Part shown: positions 33,497 through 44,080 of the stretch, one piece after another
Layout: each line of letters starts with the position of its first letter
Position numbering within the stretch: the stretch's first letter is position 1
From: Calliopum simillimum
Taxonomy: Eukaryota; Arthropoda; Insecta; Diptera; Lauxaniidae
Length of the DNA stretch: 64,000 nt
Assembly: GCA_951812925.1 (NCBI GenBank)
Contig: OX638370.1
Location: 100,268,897-100,332,896 of the forward strand
Direction: 5' to 3'
Notes under the pieces: generated by a model
Database searches by the model: none
Told to the model about the DNA's origin: nothing
The model's input: only the letters and a program-made list of their open reading frames with translations
Translations under genes and position numbers: made by a program

Positions 33497-33829
33497 AAGG
33501 TATACAAAAAACATTGTAATTGGTATAATATGCCCCCTTCTGTGCATAAAGTTTTAATTCACGGAAGCGAAATCATACAAGCTCTTCAAATACCAATTAG
33601 TAGTCTTTCCGAAGAAGCTCAGGAAGCATCAAACAAAATTTTTAAAAGCTCTAGGTTACACAACAGCAGATTGTGCTCTAGAGTAGCAAACAACGAAGAC
33701 GTTTTGCATTACATGCTGATCTCTTCTGATCCGATTATTAGCCAAATCCGAGTAAAACGTGATAAAAAATATAAAGAGTTATCACCAGAAGCTCAAGAGC
33801 TGTTGCAATTAAATGAAAAAACTGATTAA
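33497..33829 (+). pseudogene. fragment of a repetitive insect ORF, probably transposon-associated
   Basis: An open frame of about 110 codons runs from just after an in-frame stop at 33494 to TAA at 33829. It has convincing protein character: MPPSVHKVLIHGSEII, then LSEEAQEASNKIFK, HNSRLCSRVANNEDVLHYML, SSDPIISQIR and LSPEAQELL. An upstream in-frame NWYN suggests the family sequence extends beyond the first ATG. From memory, the HKVLIHG / LSEEAQEA.NK / SR..TNEDV / SSDP.IS string marks a C-terminal region repeated in many insect genomes, likely part of a DNA transposon protein. I cannot name the family. The N-terminal part is missing and A-rich repeats lie upstream. Confidence 0.5.
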
Positions 33830-34019
33830 AATAAATTTAAAACAATGAAATAACTTAATATTTTCCATTTTCTATTATTGTATACATTAGTTTCGACTTG
33901 TATGTGTCCTCTTTTTTTGATTTGATCACCAATTTGAGCCAAAAGAATTGCAATAAAAAAGTTTCTAGTGCGGACTATTTTTTCTGATAGTTTTTATGAA
34001 AATAATAAATAAAATGTTT

Positions 34020-34420
34020 AAAGGGCGTGAAAACGCCTACTTTTTTAGTGGACATTATTTGTCATAATATCTTTAACATATTTGCTAAACATCATCAATC
34101 TGCATGAAAGATTTTCGGAGATATTGATAAGTTAATTTTTTGGTAGGCGTGGCACTGCCCATTTTTCTAGTGCGGACTATTTGTTCTGATGGTCTTTTCA
34201 TATGTACCAAATAATATCTATCTGCGACAAATATTTTCAGAAATATGATGATTTTTTTTTTTTTTGAAGGCGTGGTACCGCCCACTTGTCCGGTAAACAT
34301 TATTTGTCCTGATGACTTTTACACATTTACCAAATCTCATTTATCTGCGTCAAAGAGTTTCGGTGATGTGATTAGTCAATTTTTTGAGGGACGTGGCACC
34401 GCCCATTTTTTTAGTATATA
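34020..34420. repeat. Helitron-type tandem units (CCGCCCA)
   Basis: Three to four units of about 115 bp. Each has a GGCGTGGCAC.GCCCA-type word (34140, 34262, 34388), then ACATTATTTGTCCTGATG.CTTTT, ACCAAATCTCATTTATCTGC and TTTCAGA.ATATGATGA. Same family as 18.6 and 37.1 kb. No Helitron ends identified nearby. Confidence 0.55.
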
Positions 34421-34429
34421 GCTTAGCCT

Positions 34430-35949
34430 TTTTTTGTACTAGCATAATATAAAAACCTCTTTAAAATCGGTTACTTAGTTTCCGAGTTAATAAGGGACAA
34501 ATACACAAACAAACCAAATCTAGTTTTTATAAAGTAGATTTTCGTTTATTCCTCATAACTTGAAAACTATAAAAGATAGCGCAAAATTTTTAACATTTTT
34601 GAAATTAGCGGGGCTAAGTTATTGAAAATTGATACCCATTTTGAAAAAAAAATCGGACCACGCCCCAACTTTGTATGGAAGGTAGGCGTGTCCGTCGGCG
34701 GATTTTGTTCATATTCACAGATTTTTATTATTTTAATGTAAAAAACATTTGTACCAAATTTCAATAGCCTAGCTCTATTATTACTATATATGACCGCCGT
34801 TCCATACAAACCCACCCATTGTGCGCCGGTGACAACTATAAATAGTGCCATTTACTGTTTTGTTGTGTGATAAGGCTTTAAAAATACCTCGAAACTACGA
34901 TTTTTGCATTTTGAAGCTGGATATCTTAGAATTCTGACGAGATAGAAAAATCCAAGTTAAGATCCCTAGATAGTAGGTGTGAAACTCTGCTATAGAATAC
35001 CGGGTTAAAATGCAATTGTAAGACTGTGTAATTAAATGAACAATGTAAATAAATATAGACTTTGAGGTTTGCGTTCAAAAATCGCATTTGATTTTGCAAA
35101 AAAATTACACTACTAATTCTATTAATTTCATGAGACTTAACATGTCATATTAGATTTTATTTAATCACATGTTTAAAATTTGCATATCGTTATATTTTAT
35201 TAAAATTGCATGAGATTTCGAATTTAAGGAAAATGAAAAAAAAAGTTTTAAGAGGTTGAAAAATAATTTTGGTTCAATAAACGACAAAATAAAAAATACT
35301 CTAAAAAAAAAAAAATTACAAAAGAAATTTCATAACCATTATGTGTAGATGGTGGACATGCCAAAAAAACCATAACAATAGCTAGAAAAAAGCAACAACA
35401 ATTAATAAGTTCAAAATATTCTTTTAATTATGAATTCTTTGTTGTTCGTAACGCTGGCAACATTTGGCAAACGTTGCGTAAAACTCACAAAAAAAAAAAA
35501 AACTCATAGCATGTGCGATGGCGCTACAAAGGAAGTTTGGAATGTCATCAATTGGTAGAGAGTAGGAAGCACAAGGTATATGAAACTAATTCTCAATATG
35601 AAACAATATACATCTCGTGTGAGGGTAAAAATATAAAAATAATGTTTGAATAAGTGGGAATCTTTATTCAATTAAAGAAAAGCCCATAAAAATATTTTAA
35701 GAAAAAAATTGATACAAAATTAAATTCGACTTACGTTCCAGAAAAAGATTAAACTCCATTTTGTTACCATTTTCTTCCTTATCCAAATATACACGTTGAA
35801 AAAAATAGTTTGTACTGCTTTATTTCTAAAAAATTTTACCAGAATATCAAGTCAAAATAGTGACAACTCTCCACTGAAGTAAATTTTACCTTACTGTTTT
35901 ACTCAATTCAGATTCAACCTTACAGTCAAAAAAAAAAAAAAATAAACGA
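34430..35949. other. no gene recognised; repeat debris
   Basis: The interval 34560-34860 contains a GGTAGGCGTGTCCGTCGGCG-type block, similar in wording to 26.6 and 62.5 kb. The interval 35065-35225 has loose CATGAGATTT/GCATATCG words of the CATGCGAT set. The rest is AT-rich. Minus-strand frame 34567-34851 overlaps the repeat and is not credible. Confidence 0.35.
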
Positions 35950-36015
35950 TCGGACCGCACTAGGATTCGAACCGCGGTCGGTCCATATCCATATGCTCTG
36001 CACTAATGGCTCATA
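35950..36015 (-). other. tRNA-like segment with perfect B box
   Basis: The minus strand carries GGTTCGAATCC (35963-35973), a perfect tRNA B box, preceded by GAGCATATGGATATGGACCG, which resembles the D-arm end and anticodon region. The A box is degenerate (TGAGCCATTAG). A T-rich run follows about 20 bp downstream, a possible Pol III stop. A complete acceptor stem and anticodon loop are not evident, so this is best read as a SINE or tRNA pseudogene, different from the one in FB7. Confidence 0.5.
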
Positions 36016-36219
36016 TGATGATGAGACATAAAACTTGTAAATTAAGCATATGTCGTTTTTACTAGAATTTTAAAGTTAAAATGGTTATATATTTTTATGA
36101 TATTAACCTTACTGTAAAGTTCAAACGCAAAAAGTTTTTAAGCCAAAATGGTGATCTAAGGTATGGTAACTAATGTTTGAAATTTAGTGTACCCGAGTGA
36201 AGTAAAAATTATGACACTT

Positions 36220-36570
36220 TTCCGATTGGACTCTTACTTTCCGAGTTATCTACCTTTGAAGGAAAGGCATATAGTTTTTAAATGCTTTTAGGCCATAAAC
36301 TGGTTTGCCGCTACGAATATAGTGTAGTCCTTTGTTCGAAGGTCGATATGCGTTAACTTCAAAGGGCAATATCTCGGAAAATTAGGCTTCAATTGGAAAA
36401 ATCGAAAGGTTAAGTTGATGAGAAAGTTTATGGCTATTCGATATCATTGTAAAAATGGAATAACACATTTAACTGGAACTGAACAGCACTTCCCGCAACT
36501 TCAACCCAGTATATCTTGAAGATATAAGAGCAATTCTGCCTCGAATTTATTTGGATTCAGCATCGAAAAG
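36220..36570. mobile_element. AGGTCA-end foldback family, partial copy 2
   Basis: Matches 5565-5915 in order: GGACTCTTACTTTCCGAGTT (both copies exact), then ATAGTGTAGTCCTTTGTTC / ATGATGTAGTTCTTTGTAA, AATATCTCGGA, and the end block with GCAACTTCAA...GATTCAGCATC. The left arm seen at 5.4 kb is absent, so this is a truncated copy. Confidence 0.6.
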
Positions 36571-36607
36571 TTATAGTTCACAGATGTAGTCAAAAGTTCA
36601 TTCGTTT

Positions 36608-36815
36608 TTTATAGCCTACACCCATGGTATATTCACTTTATCCTTCCGTTTGTAACGCGTAGAAGGAGGCGTTGCAGGCATTGAAAAATATATAAGTATA
36701 TTATTGGTCAGTGTCTCCTCCGTCTGTCTGGCTGGTAAGTGCAAGATCTGAGCAAAAGCTATGAGAATTCGGAGAAGTGGTCGTGGCATCTGCCGTGTAA
36801 GCAAAATCATTTGTG
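36608..36815 (+). mobile_element. Helitron-like element, 5' fragment
   Basis: It opens TTTTTTATAGCCTACACCCA, then TTATCCTTCCGTTTGTAACG and CCGTCTGTCTGGCTGG. This is the same 5' sequence as the copies at 26885 and 62794, here on the plus strand and more diverged. It continues to about 36815 with one GGTCGTGGCATCTGCCGTGT unit. No 3' hairpin/CTAG end, so it is truncated. Confidence 0.65.
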
Positions 36816-37074
36816 GATAGTTGCAAAAAACCAATGCGGTCCGCACGGGACAGAAACAGAAGTGGTTTTCGTGGCCAACAATTCAAACGACGATTTCAGA
36901 GAAACCTGATGAAAGTTTATTTGATTTGCTTAATACTTTGTATTTAATTTGAATTTAATCAGGGTCACACGAGACATTTTTTCCGCCAAACAAATTTTAA
37001 ATTGAAAACCTTTCAGGATTTCCTAGTAAAAGTTGGTTCACCTTATCTTGTTAAGTTGACGCGGCATCATTAAT

Positions 37075-37390
37075 TTTTCCAAAGGATGTCATTTTGTCCA
37101 TATCCATTTTACATGTGTACCAAATCTCATAAATTATGAATTTTTTTAGGTGCGTGGCAGCGCCCATTTTCCCAGTGAACATTATTTGTCCTGACGCTCT
37201 GTACACATTTATTAAATCTCATTCATGTGCGTTAAATATTTTCAGATTTACAATGAAGTGATTTTAGTGGGGGCGTGATACCCTCATTTTTCCCAGTGCA
37301 CATTATTTGCTGTTTACATATGTACCAAATCTCATCCATATAACGTAAATAGTTTCAGAGATATGATGATTTAAATTGCTGGCTCACGGT
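37075..37390. repeat. Helitron-type tandem units (GCGCCCA)
   Basis: Three units with CATGTGTACCAAATCTCATA, GGTGCGTGGCAGCGCCCATT and CCCAGTGAACATTATTTGTC-type words (37110, 37155, 37290). They match the series at 34.0 kb and may be the far part of the same broken element as 36608-36815. Confidence 0.5.
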
Positions 37391-39341
37391 TTACCTTTCT
37401 GTGGAAATGCCGATATTTATATTTTTAATCAAAGTTCATCTAAAAAACGCTTTTCTGTCTATTTATAAGAAGTTTAATGAGTCGTTTTCTTTTTGAATTA
37501 TAGGATATTTCTGTCTTTCTGACAACATTTTGCAACAAAAACACACATTCTTATGTTTATTATGGACTGTTTTATTTATTTCGCACAATAATTCACAATT
37601 TTCTAAGTTGTTTGAGAATGAAATTTTGCAAAAAACTTAAAAAATCTCGAAAAAATGTTTTTGTTTACTTTACATCAAACATGAGGAGCAACATCCTACG
37701 AATTGTTTGTTCGGATAATCCCTTAATTTTGAATTTTGAGCGGTTTTTTCAAAGCAAAAATGTTTTCTGTCCTATTTTTTTTTTTTTTTTTGTCTTAAGT
37801 TTTAGTGCAATGTTTTTTTTTCGAAAACTTTTCCTTCATTAGTTTTCTTTATTAAAGAAAATTTCGGAAATAAACATTCTTTAGATATGATGTCGTTTTT
37901 GTTGTAATTTTCCACAAATCTATTTTGATATTTTTCACATTGCGCATTCTTTCGACACGCGTTGCTACGTTTTATGAATTTAATAAATGTCGGCGAAAAT
38001 AATGACACAACATTATTGCCAACAACAAGAACACCAACAACAACAACAACAACAAACAATATAATAATAAGAATAATAATAAAAATGACAATCATAACAA
38101 CAAAAACCAACCAACAACAGGTAGATAGATATTACAAAGAATAAAGTAAAAATGCTACAAAAAACAACTTGGAAGAACAGAACAAAAAGAAAAAAAAGTT
38201 GCATGCAACTACAAAATGAATTCTTTATCTCACTGCCACCTTCAAACTTTTGCCAACTCAGATTTTAATGCGTCGCACGTGTCATAAATTCAGCGTCTGT
38301 ACATCAAACGTTAAAACGTGCAACATTTTTATTGTTGCTGCTGCTGCTCTTCCTCTGCTGCTGCTGTTGTTTTTCACCTGCTGTGGCTGTGTGTGGGTTG
38401 TCAGTCGGTAGCAACAAAGGATATCGAATTTTGCTTTGATTTTACCGTGTGAATTTTTTTTTTTTTTTTTTTTTGTGTTTTTTATTCCCTTGATTTTTTT
38501 CATTTTATTTAAAACATAAATGTTGCATTTTGTTGTCTTTGCTGTTCTTGTTGTTATAGTGAAAAGTGCGTATGTTGTCTTCAGGTCTGCTTCGCATTTA
38601 AGTGGTTGCACGCTTCTCTACATTCGTATGGATTTTTAATAAAACACATTTTTTATTGAAAATTGTCATGGTGATGATCAGGTAAATTTTTTGGAGTTGT
38701 GGGTGATAAATTAAATATCAAATAAATAAAAATAATAAATATAAGAACACAGTCCTATAATGGTTTTTCATTTTGAAATTGAGGGGCTAATTATGAAGGT
38801 GAGGGATCTCCTTTTTACGTATCTGATTCTAGGTTTTTTTTTCTATCAAGTCGGGATTCTAAGATATCCTGATTCAAAGTGCGGAAATCGTTATTTCGAG
38901 CTTTCTTTGAAGCTATATCTCGGTTACAGTAAATGGCGTAACTGCAATCTTCCAATGCCATACAGTGGTATATAAAAAAGCGTTAGCTGGTTTATGTGTC
39001 CGAAGTAATTATATTATTGCAAAAATTTAAAATAAAACCTCATATTAATATATTTTCACTAACAAAATACAAAGAAATAATACCATTTTTGGGTTTTTGT
39101 ATTACGAACTTGATGAATTCAAAAAATTGTTGATTTCTTCCTAAAATCTTTGAAAATTTGTTAAAGTTTAAACGAGTTTATCTTTAAAACTAAACGGTCT
39201 TACCACCTGAAACTTCCAGCAAGTTTAACTTGATTCATTTTCTGAAGATCTGCTTAATAAGATATAAGTTTTTTTTTTTAAAAAAAAGAAAATCCAGATT
39301 TAAGTGTTTAATATAAGTTCTCTTTAAACTCTGTGCTATTA
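37391..39341. other. repeat-poor region with CAA microsatellites
   Basis: Contains a CAA repeat at 38021-38057 followed by AAT-rich simple sequence, CTG-rich TGCTGCTGCTGCTCTTCC at 38338-38360 and a long T run at 38456-38474. It could be non-coding host DNA. The 71-codon frame at 38760-38975 shows GATATCCTGATTC-type words shared with foldback elements and is not credible as a gene. Confidence 0.3.
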
Positions 39342-40508
39342 CACTGTTCGATAAAAAAAAAAAAAAAAAAAACACATGAGAAAATCCAAAAAATTCTTAA
39401 GGTAGACGTTAAAAAAAAAACAATGTCTCGTGGTTTTTCTCCAGCACGTCACATTTTTTTTTAATCGATTTATGAAGTTTTTTTATCCACTGTACATGAA
39501 AAAACAAAAACACCGCATTCTTGTGTTAAATCGATGAATTTAACTATTTTGTAGAAAATTTTAACCCTGTTTAACCCCCACATGTGGGTTATTTTTGCCC
39601 TTTTCTTAAAAAGCTACAAAAATGACACCCAAAACAGGGAAATATTGAGTCAGTATGTACTACAGAAATATTTGCTATAAAATTTCACAACTAGTTTTTA
39701 AAGATCGAAATTTGAGCCTGAAACCAAAAAAATCGTTAAAATCTATTAGGACTTTTCACATTGTATATTAATTACATCCCTGACGCGCTTACCTTAAGTT
39801 TTAAGAATTTTTCGTCTTTGGTAACTCTAAATGAAATTTTTTGTAGGATATTTTTCCAAAATTTTTTAACACATTGTGGCTCAGTTTTAGAAAAAGGGGT
39901 CAAAAAGACCCATAAAAACAGGATATAATAGGTAAATGTATTCTAGAAAAATGATCCTTGTATGATTTCGTTATGATATTGTGAGAACGAGTTTTGTCCA
40001 AAATGTAGTTTTACAGTGGGGTGAAATTTTGAAAATATATACTGTTAGAACTGCCTACTGATTTTAACGATTTTTTTCGATTCGGGTTCAAATTTCGACC
40101 TCTACGTGTTTAGAAACTAGTAGTGAAATTTTATAGCGAATATTTATACTGACTCAATATTTCCCTGTTTTGGGTGTCATTTTTGTAACTTTTAAGGAAA
40201 AGGGCAAAAATTACCCACATGTGGGGGATAAACAGGGTTAAAATTTTATACAAAAATATTCCCCGCAATATCCTGCATAAGATTGCTGATCACATGATAC
40301 ACCTCAGATGTAAGGATCATATACATAGTTAAACTCATCGATTTAACACAAGAATGCCTTATTTTTGTTTTTTCATATACAGTGGATAAAAAAACTTCAA
40401 AAATCGATTAAAAAAAAAAATGTGACGTGCTTTTTTTAACGTCTTTTTTAAGAATTTTTGGGATTTTCTAATGTGTTTTAAAAAAAGTTCAAAATTGTCG
40501 AACAGTGT
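39342..40508. mobile_element. palindromic foldback element (family FB9) with nested element
   Basis: Outer ends CACTGTTCGATAA and TTGTCGAACAGTG. Arms pair over about 200 bp: GTTAAATCGATGAATTTAAC on the left with GTTAAACTCATCGATTTAAC on the right, and CACGTCACATTTTTTTTTAA with its complement near 40420. A TTAA-flanked palindrome is inserted at 39565-40237 near the left arm. No protein is encoded. Confidence 0.75.
39565..40237. mobile_element. piggyBac-type TTAA-flanked palindromic MITE
   Basis: Precisely bounded by TTAA on both sides (39561-39564, 40238-40241). The ends are CCCTGTTTAACCCCCACATG and its near-complement, giving a CCCACATGTGGG palindrome in each arm. TTAA target use and CCC termini are hallmarks of piggyBac superfamily elements. 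The arms extend inward about 200 bp (AACAGGGAAATATTGAGTCA and complement). A small hairpin GGGTC-AAAAA-GACCC lies at 39899-39913. No transposase is present. Confidence 0.7.
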
Positions 40509-41033
40509 GATCAGCCTCCCTGTTAACGCCGCATTTTTGTGTACAGTGAGTTTTGCTTCAGCGATTTTTTTGTATTCTAGCAACACTTTAGTTTCGTAAA
40601 TAAAATTCGAAATAAAATTCGACATCTGAGAGTGTATTGGTAGCATCTAGTTATTTGTTGAAAATGGGCGTGATCGGGTCAAGCCAACGCCCATCTCCCA
40701 TATAGACCAAAATTTTAAATCGCCATAACATCGTGAATATTTGTGGTAATATTGAACATCTGAGAAAAAATTTGTGATTGGGTCAAGGACACGCTCACCT
40801 CTGATAGATTCCAAAATTTGAAATCTGTATGGCTTCAGAAATAAAGTACTACAATAATTTTTGATATCTGAGGTATAATAAGTAAGGTAAGAGTGTCGGT
40901 GGGAACTTTTTTGTTCTCGACTCATAACTTTTGATCAAGTGTATATCATGCGGACATATTAGTATCAATGGAAAGCTAAATATCATAGCTAACTACTGGC
41001 GAAGAAAAAATTGATTCCGGTTGTTGCCAAAAA

Positions 41034-41258
41034 TTATAATTCCCTTGTTGACATACTCGCCATCTGCTCCTCGATCCACTTGTCCGGAAACTCAATACCG
41101 ACCTTTTTGCAAAATGGTATGCAACCTTGCGACCCACACTTAATGAAAACGCCTTTTTTCTGCGATATCTTTAAAGGGCCTGTTGGTTCTTTCTTTTCCA
41201 ATAAAAAGGCGTAAAAAGACATAGGAACACCATTTAAATTAGTAGTTTTGGCATCCAC
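41034..41258 (-). CDS. unidentified 74-codon open frame, protein-like
   Basis: The minus-strand frame reads MDAKTTNLNGVPMSFYAFLL, then EKKEPTGPLKISQKKGVFIK, CGSQGCIPFCKKVGIEFPDK and WIEEQMASMSTREL, then a stop. Composition and codon variety look genuinely protein-derived. After the stop another frame continues with WQQPES-like sequence, suggesting a frameshifted fossil. The opening (SFYAFLLEKK) and later W..EQMASMS block are weakly reminiscent of an HMG-box such as that of Maelstrom, but the middle does not fit well. It lies between two repeat units and has no splice signals. A captured or processed gene fragment is possible. Confidence 0.3.
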   Translation of the reverse strand: MDAKTTNLNGVPMSFYAFLLEKKEPTGPLKISQKKGVFIKCGSQGCIPFCKKVGIEFPDKWIEEQMASMSTREL

Positions 41259-41595
41259 GGCGATATTTCAGTAAAACACACACTTTAAATAGAAAAACAG
41301 GGATGCCCACAACCGACCCAATTCGGGTGCTCATAATCGACTTTGACAGCCACTTTGAAAAGCAATAAGTAAATTGTATTGTGTAAACATTTTGATTGCA
41401 CTCGGTTTGATTCACAAAATATAATAAATTTACTTCATAAATAAAGATTACGTTAAGCCCACATCTGACCCATGCCCACAGGTGACACTTTTCTCCTACC
41501 ATCTAGCTATCAGTTGCAAATGGGCATGATCGGATCAACGACACGCCATCATTTGAAATTGCCATAATTTCGGAAATATTTCAAGCACAACAATA

Positions 41596-42115
41596 ACACA
41601 GGCCCACAAAAAAAAAAAAAAGTACCCTGCGCGAAAGATCAAACACCTGAACCTTATGTTTTCGGGGTCGCTAAATCCGAATATGACGAAGTTGGTTCGC
41701 GTTTTTTCAGAAATCAACAATTATGCTGAAAAATTTGAGATTTTTTTCAGCATTATTTCTGATTTGTGAAAAAACTCGAACCAACTCCGCTTTTCTGACA
41801 CCATATTCGGACTCAGCGACCCCGAAAACATAAAGTTCAGGTGGTCTGATTGTTCACGCAGGGAATTTTTTTTTTTTTTTGTAGTACTATGCACAGGCCA
41901 AAAAAAAAAAAGTACCCTGCGCGTGAAGTGAAGTTGGTTCGCATTTTTTTGGAAACCAGGAAAAATCTCTAATTTTCATCATTATTGTTGATTTCTGAAA
42001 AAACGCAAACCAACTTCGCTATTCTGGCACCATATTTGGATTCAGCGACCCCGAAAACATAAAGTTCAGGTGGTCTGATCTTTCGCGCATGGTACTTTTT
42101 TTTGTGGGCCTTTGT
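41596..42115. mobile_element. double palindromic MITE (family FB10)
   Basis: Outer ends ACACAGGCCCACAAAAAA and its complement (ACAAAGG...) are flanked by AATA on each side (41592-41595, 42116-42119). The body is two successive palindromes (41596-41878, 41893-42115). Each contains GTACCCTGCGCG, GAAGTTGGTTCGC and TTTTCGGGGTCGCT or their complements. It may be two adjacent copies or one internally duplicated element. It is inserted in the repeat unit described at 40655-42215. No protein. Confidence 0.7.
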
Positions 42116-42369
42116 AATATTTGATATCTGAGATAAAATCGTTGGCTCTTCGTCGAAAATGGGCATTATTGGATCAACTACTTGCCCACCTTTCAGATAG
42201 TCCGAAATTTTGGACTTTTCTTATATCATCTAGTGGGAGATTATCTACTATACATTCAGATCATTAACATCATTCCAGTGAACTATTTGAAGTGACAAGT
42301 GTCGCCGCGCTCTGAATTTTTACTACCTTGAGTAAAAACTTTCTCGGATGATTCCAAAAATTTACTTAT

Positions 42370-44080
42370 ATGAAGCAAAACACGCCAAGCGTACCAGCTG
42401 AAAATTTTTTCATATCCGATTTCACTCAAATTGTGAAATATGGTAGTCCCTGTGTGCAAGAACAATAATCTGGGAAGGTTTGGTACTAGTACCATTTGTT
42501 TTTAAAATACAGGGTGTTAAAGTTGGCGTTTTCAATCATTTTCATGAAAAGATTGTTTTTTTTAAAAATTTATAGCTTCGACCAAAGTTTGTAAACTGTT
42601 TTATCTACTTAAGTAACTGGTCCTAATTATTTTGAAGTGTCCTTTTTATAAAAAAATATTAATTTTTTTTCACCAACATTTTTAAAACTTAAAAATACTT
42701 TTGGATTTTTTTTTAGTAATGTATGTATTCTCCTTTAATTCCTAGGAGGAGCATAGGGCCAATGTGAAACATCTCCATACATCGCGATCCCTTGCGATGA
42801 CTTTGATCTCTTGCCACGACTTTCCCGATTCTTGGATTTCCTTTTCCAGCGACCTTTTCCAGTTGGTTTTGGGTCCACCACGTGCTCTACTTCCTTGTGG
42901 ATTCCACCCGAGAGCCTGGCGCCAAACTTTGCTGTGTGGTTTCCGGAGAGTGTGACCAATCCATCCCCATTTGAGCAGCTTGACTTCGTTTGCTATAGCC
43001 CTCTGATTGCATTTTTGATATAGCTCGGCATATGATATAGTGCGAGGCCACCAAGTCTTTAGTATACGCCTTAAGCATTTGTTGATGAATATGTACTTGC
43101 TATCGACGTTTTCGTTGTCATCACTGCCAGCTCTAAACGTGATGTCATTCCTTTTTGCGTTTAACTTCATGCTTTTAGTCTTGGATACGTTGATTTTTAC
43201 GCCGGCCTTTAGTGATTCCGAGACAAAGTCGATAAGAGGTAGATGTCGTCAGCGTAGTCGAGATCTTCCAGATGTTCGATAAAGTTCCATTGGATACCCC
43301 TTTTGGCTTTATTAAGAGCTTTATCTAGGATATCATCAAGAACGATAAGGAAGAGTGATGGTGATAGTAAAAACCCGCCTTAATTTTCTTCTAAAAGTAC
43401 TTTAAATTAAATCATAATTTATAAGCTTTAAAATGATGTATGACTCAAAATGGGATTCGGTCGCTAAATGAGAGTTTTTGGCTTTAGAAAGCCAGCGGCA
43501 GGCAAAACTCTTTGTTTACTCAAGAGGAAGGCATCTTGCAAAGAAAGTGTTCTAGGCATAAAATGCTTAGAATCGTTCAAGAAATACGTGTGCATTTTTT
43601 TAAACTTTTTGTTTTTTGAAAAATTTTTCTTTTAAAAAATTTTTTCAAAAATTATTTAAAGAAAAAAAAATTTTTTTTTTAACTTTCCAAAAGTTTCCCA
43701 AAAACTTAACACGTATCTCTTGAATGATTCTAAGCATTTTAAGCCTAGTACACTTTTTTCGTAGGATGCCTTCCTCTTGAGTAAACAAAGAATTTTGCCT
43801 GCAGCGTCACACATCATTTTAAAGCTTACAAATTATGCTTTAATTTAAAGTGCTTTTAAAAAAAAACTTAAAAAGGGTTTTTTTTTTAAAAAAATTTTAT
43901 TTTTAAGTTTAAAAAATTTGGTGAAAAAAATTTGTATTTATTCATAAAAAGAACACTTAAAAATAAAAGGAACTAGTCACTTAGATATATCAATTTACAA
44001 ACCACCAGAACTACCATATTTCCAAATTTGAGTGAAATCAGAGAAAACAAAATATTCAAAAAAAAAAAAAAAAAATAATC
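42370..44080. mobile_element. large foldback element (family FB8), copy 2, interrupted by a LINE
   Basis: The left end AGCAAAACACGCCAAGCG and the following 330 bp are the inverse of 9169-8840 in copy 1 (CCAAATCCTCC, TGGTACTAGTACCATTTG and the GTTGGCGTTTTCAATCATTT block). The inner arms 43385-43600 and 43690-43860 pair through ATGATGTATGACTCAAAATG and CTCTTTGTTTACTCAAGAGG. A LINE fragment (42715-43380) interrupts the left arm. The right end is near 44080. This copy shows the full arm length that is missing at 7442. Confidence 0.7.
42715..43380 (-). mobile_element. LINE fragment, reverse transcriptase with YADD and C-terminal region
   Basis: From 43377 downward the minus strand reads LSPSLFLIVLDDIL, then LEDLDYADDIYLLS (YADD catalytic motif, near 43250). 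After a -1-like frame change it reads SESLKAGVKINVSKTKSMKL, then FINKCLRRILKTWWPRTIS, GWIGHTLRKP, WNPQGSRARGGPKTNWKRSL and ends LALCSS with TAG at 42742. These are standard blocks of RT proteins with the FIN.CLRRIL.IWWP and R.RGRP..TWRR signatures. Between the KTKSMKL region and FINKCL roughly 80 residues expected from the family are missing, so it has an internal deletion plus a frameshift. It is 5' truncated and inserted in FB8 copy 2. Confidence 0.8.

Larger units (their letters stand above)
40655..42215. repeat. GGGCGTGATCGG-type repeat units, split by a foldback element
   Basis: Units reading AATGGGCGTGATCGGGTCAA...CGCCCATCTCCCATATAG...AAATCGCCATAA and TTGATATCTGAGGTATAATA occur at 40660-40900. 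They recur at 41515-41595 and 42116-42215, where the palindromic element 41596-42115 interrupts them. The unbroken unit at 40845-40875 serves as the empty-site reference for that insertion. Confidence 0.5.
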
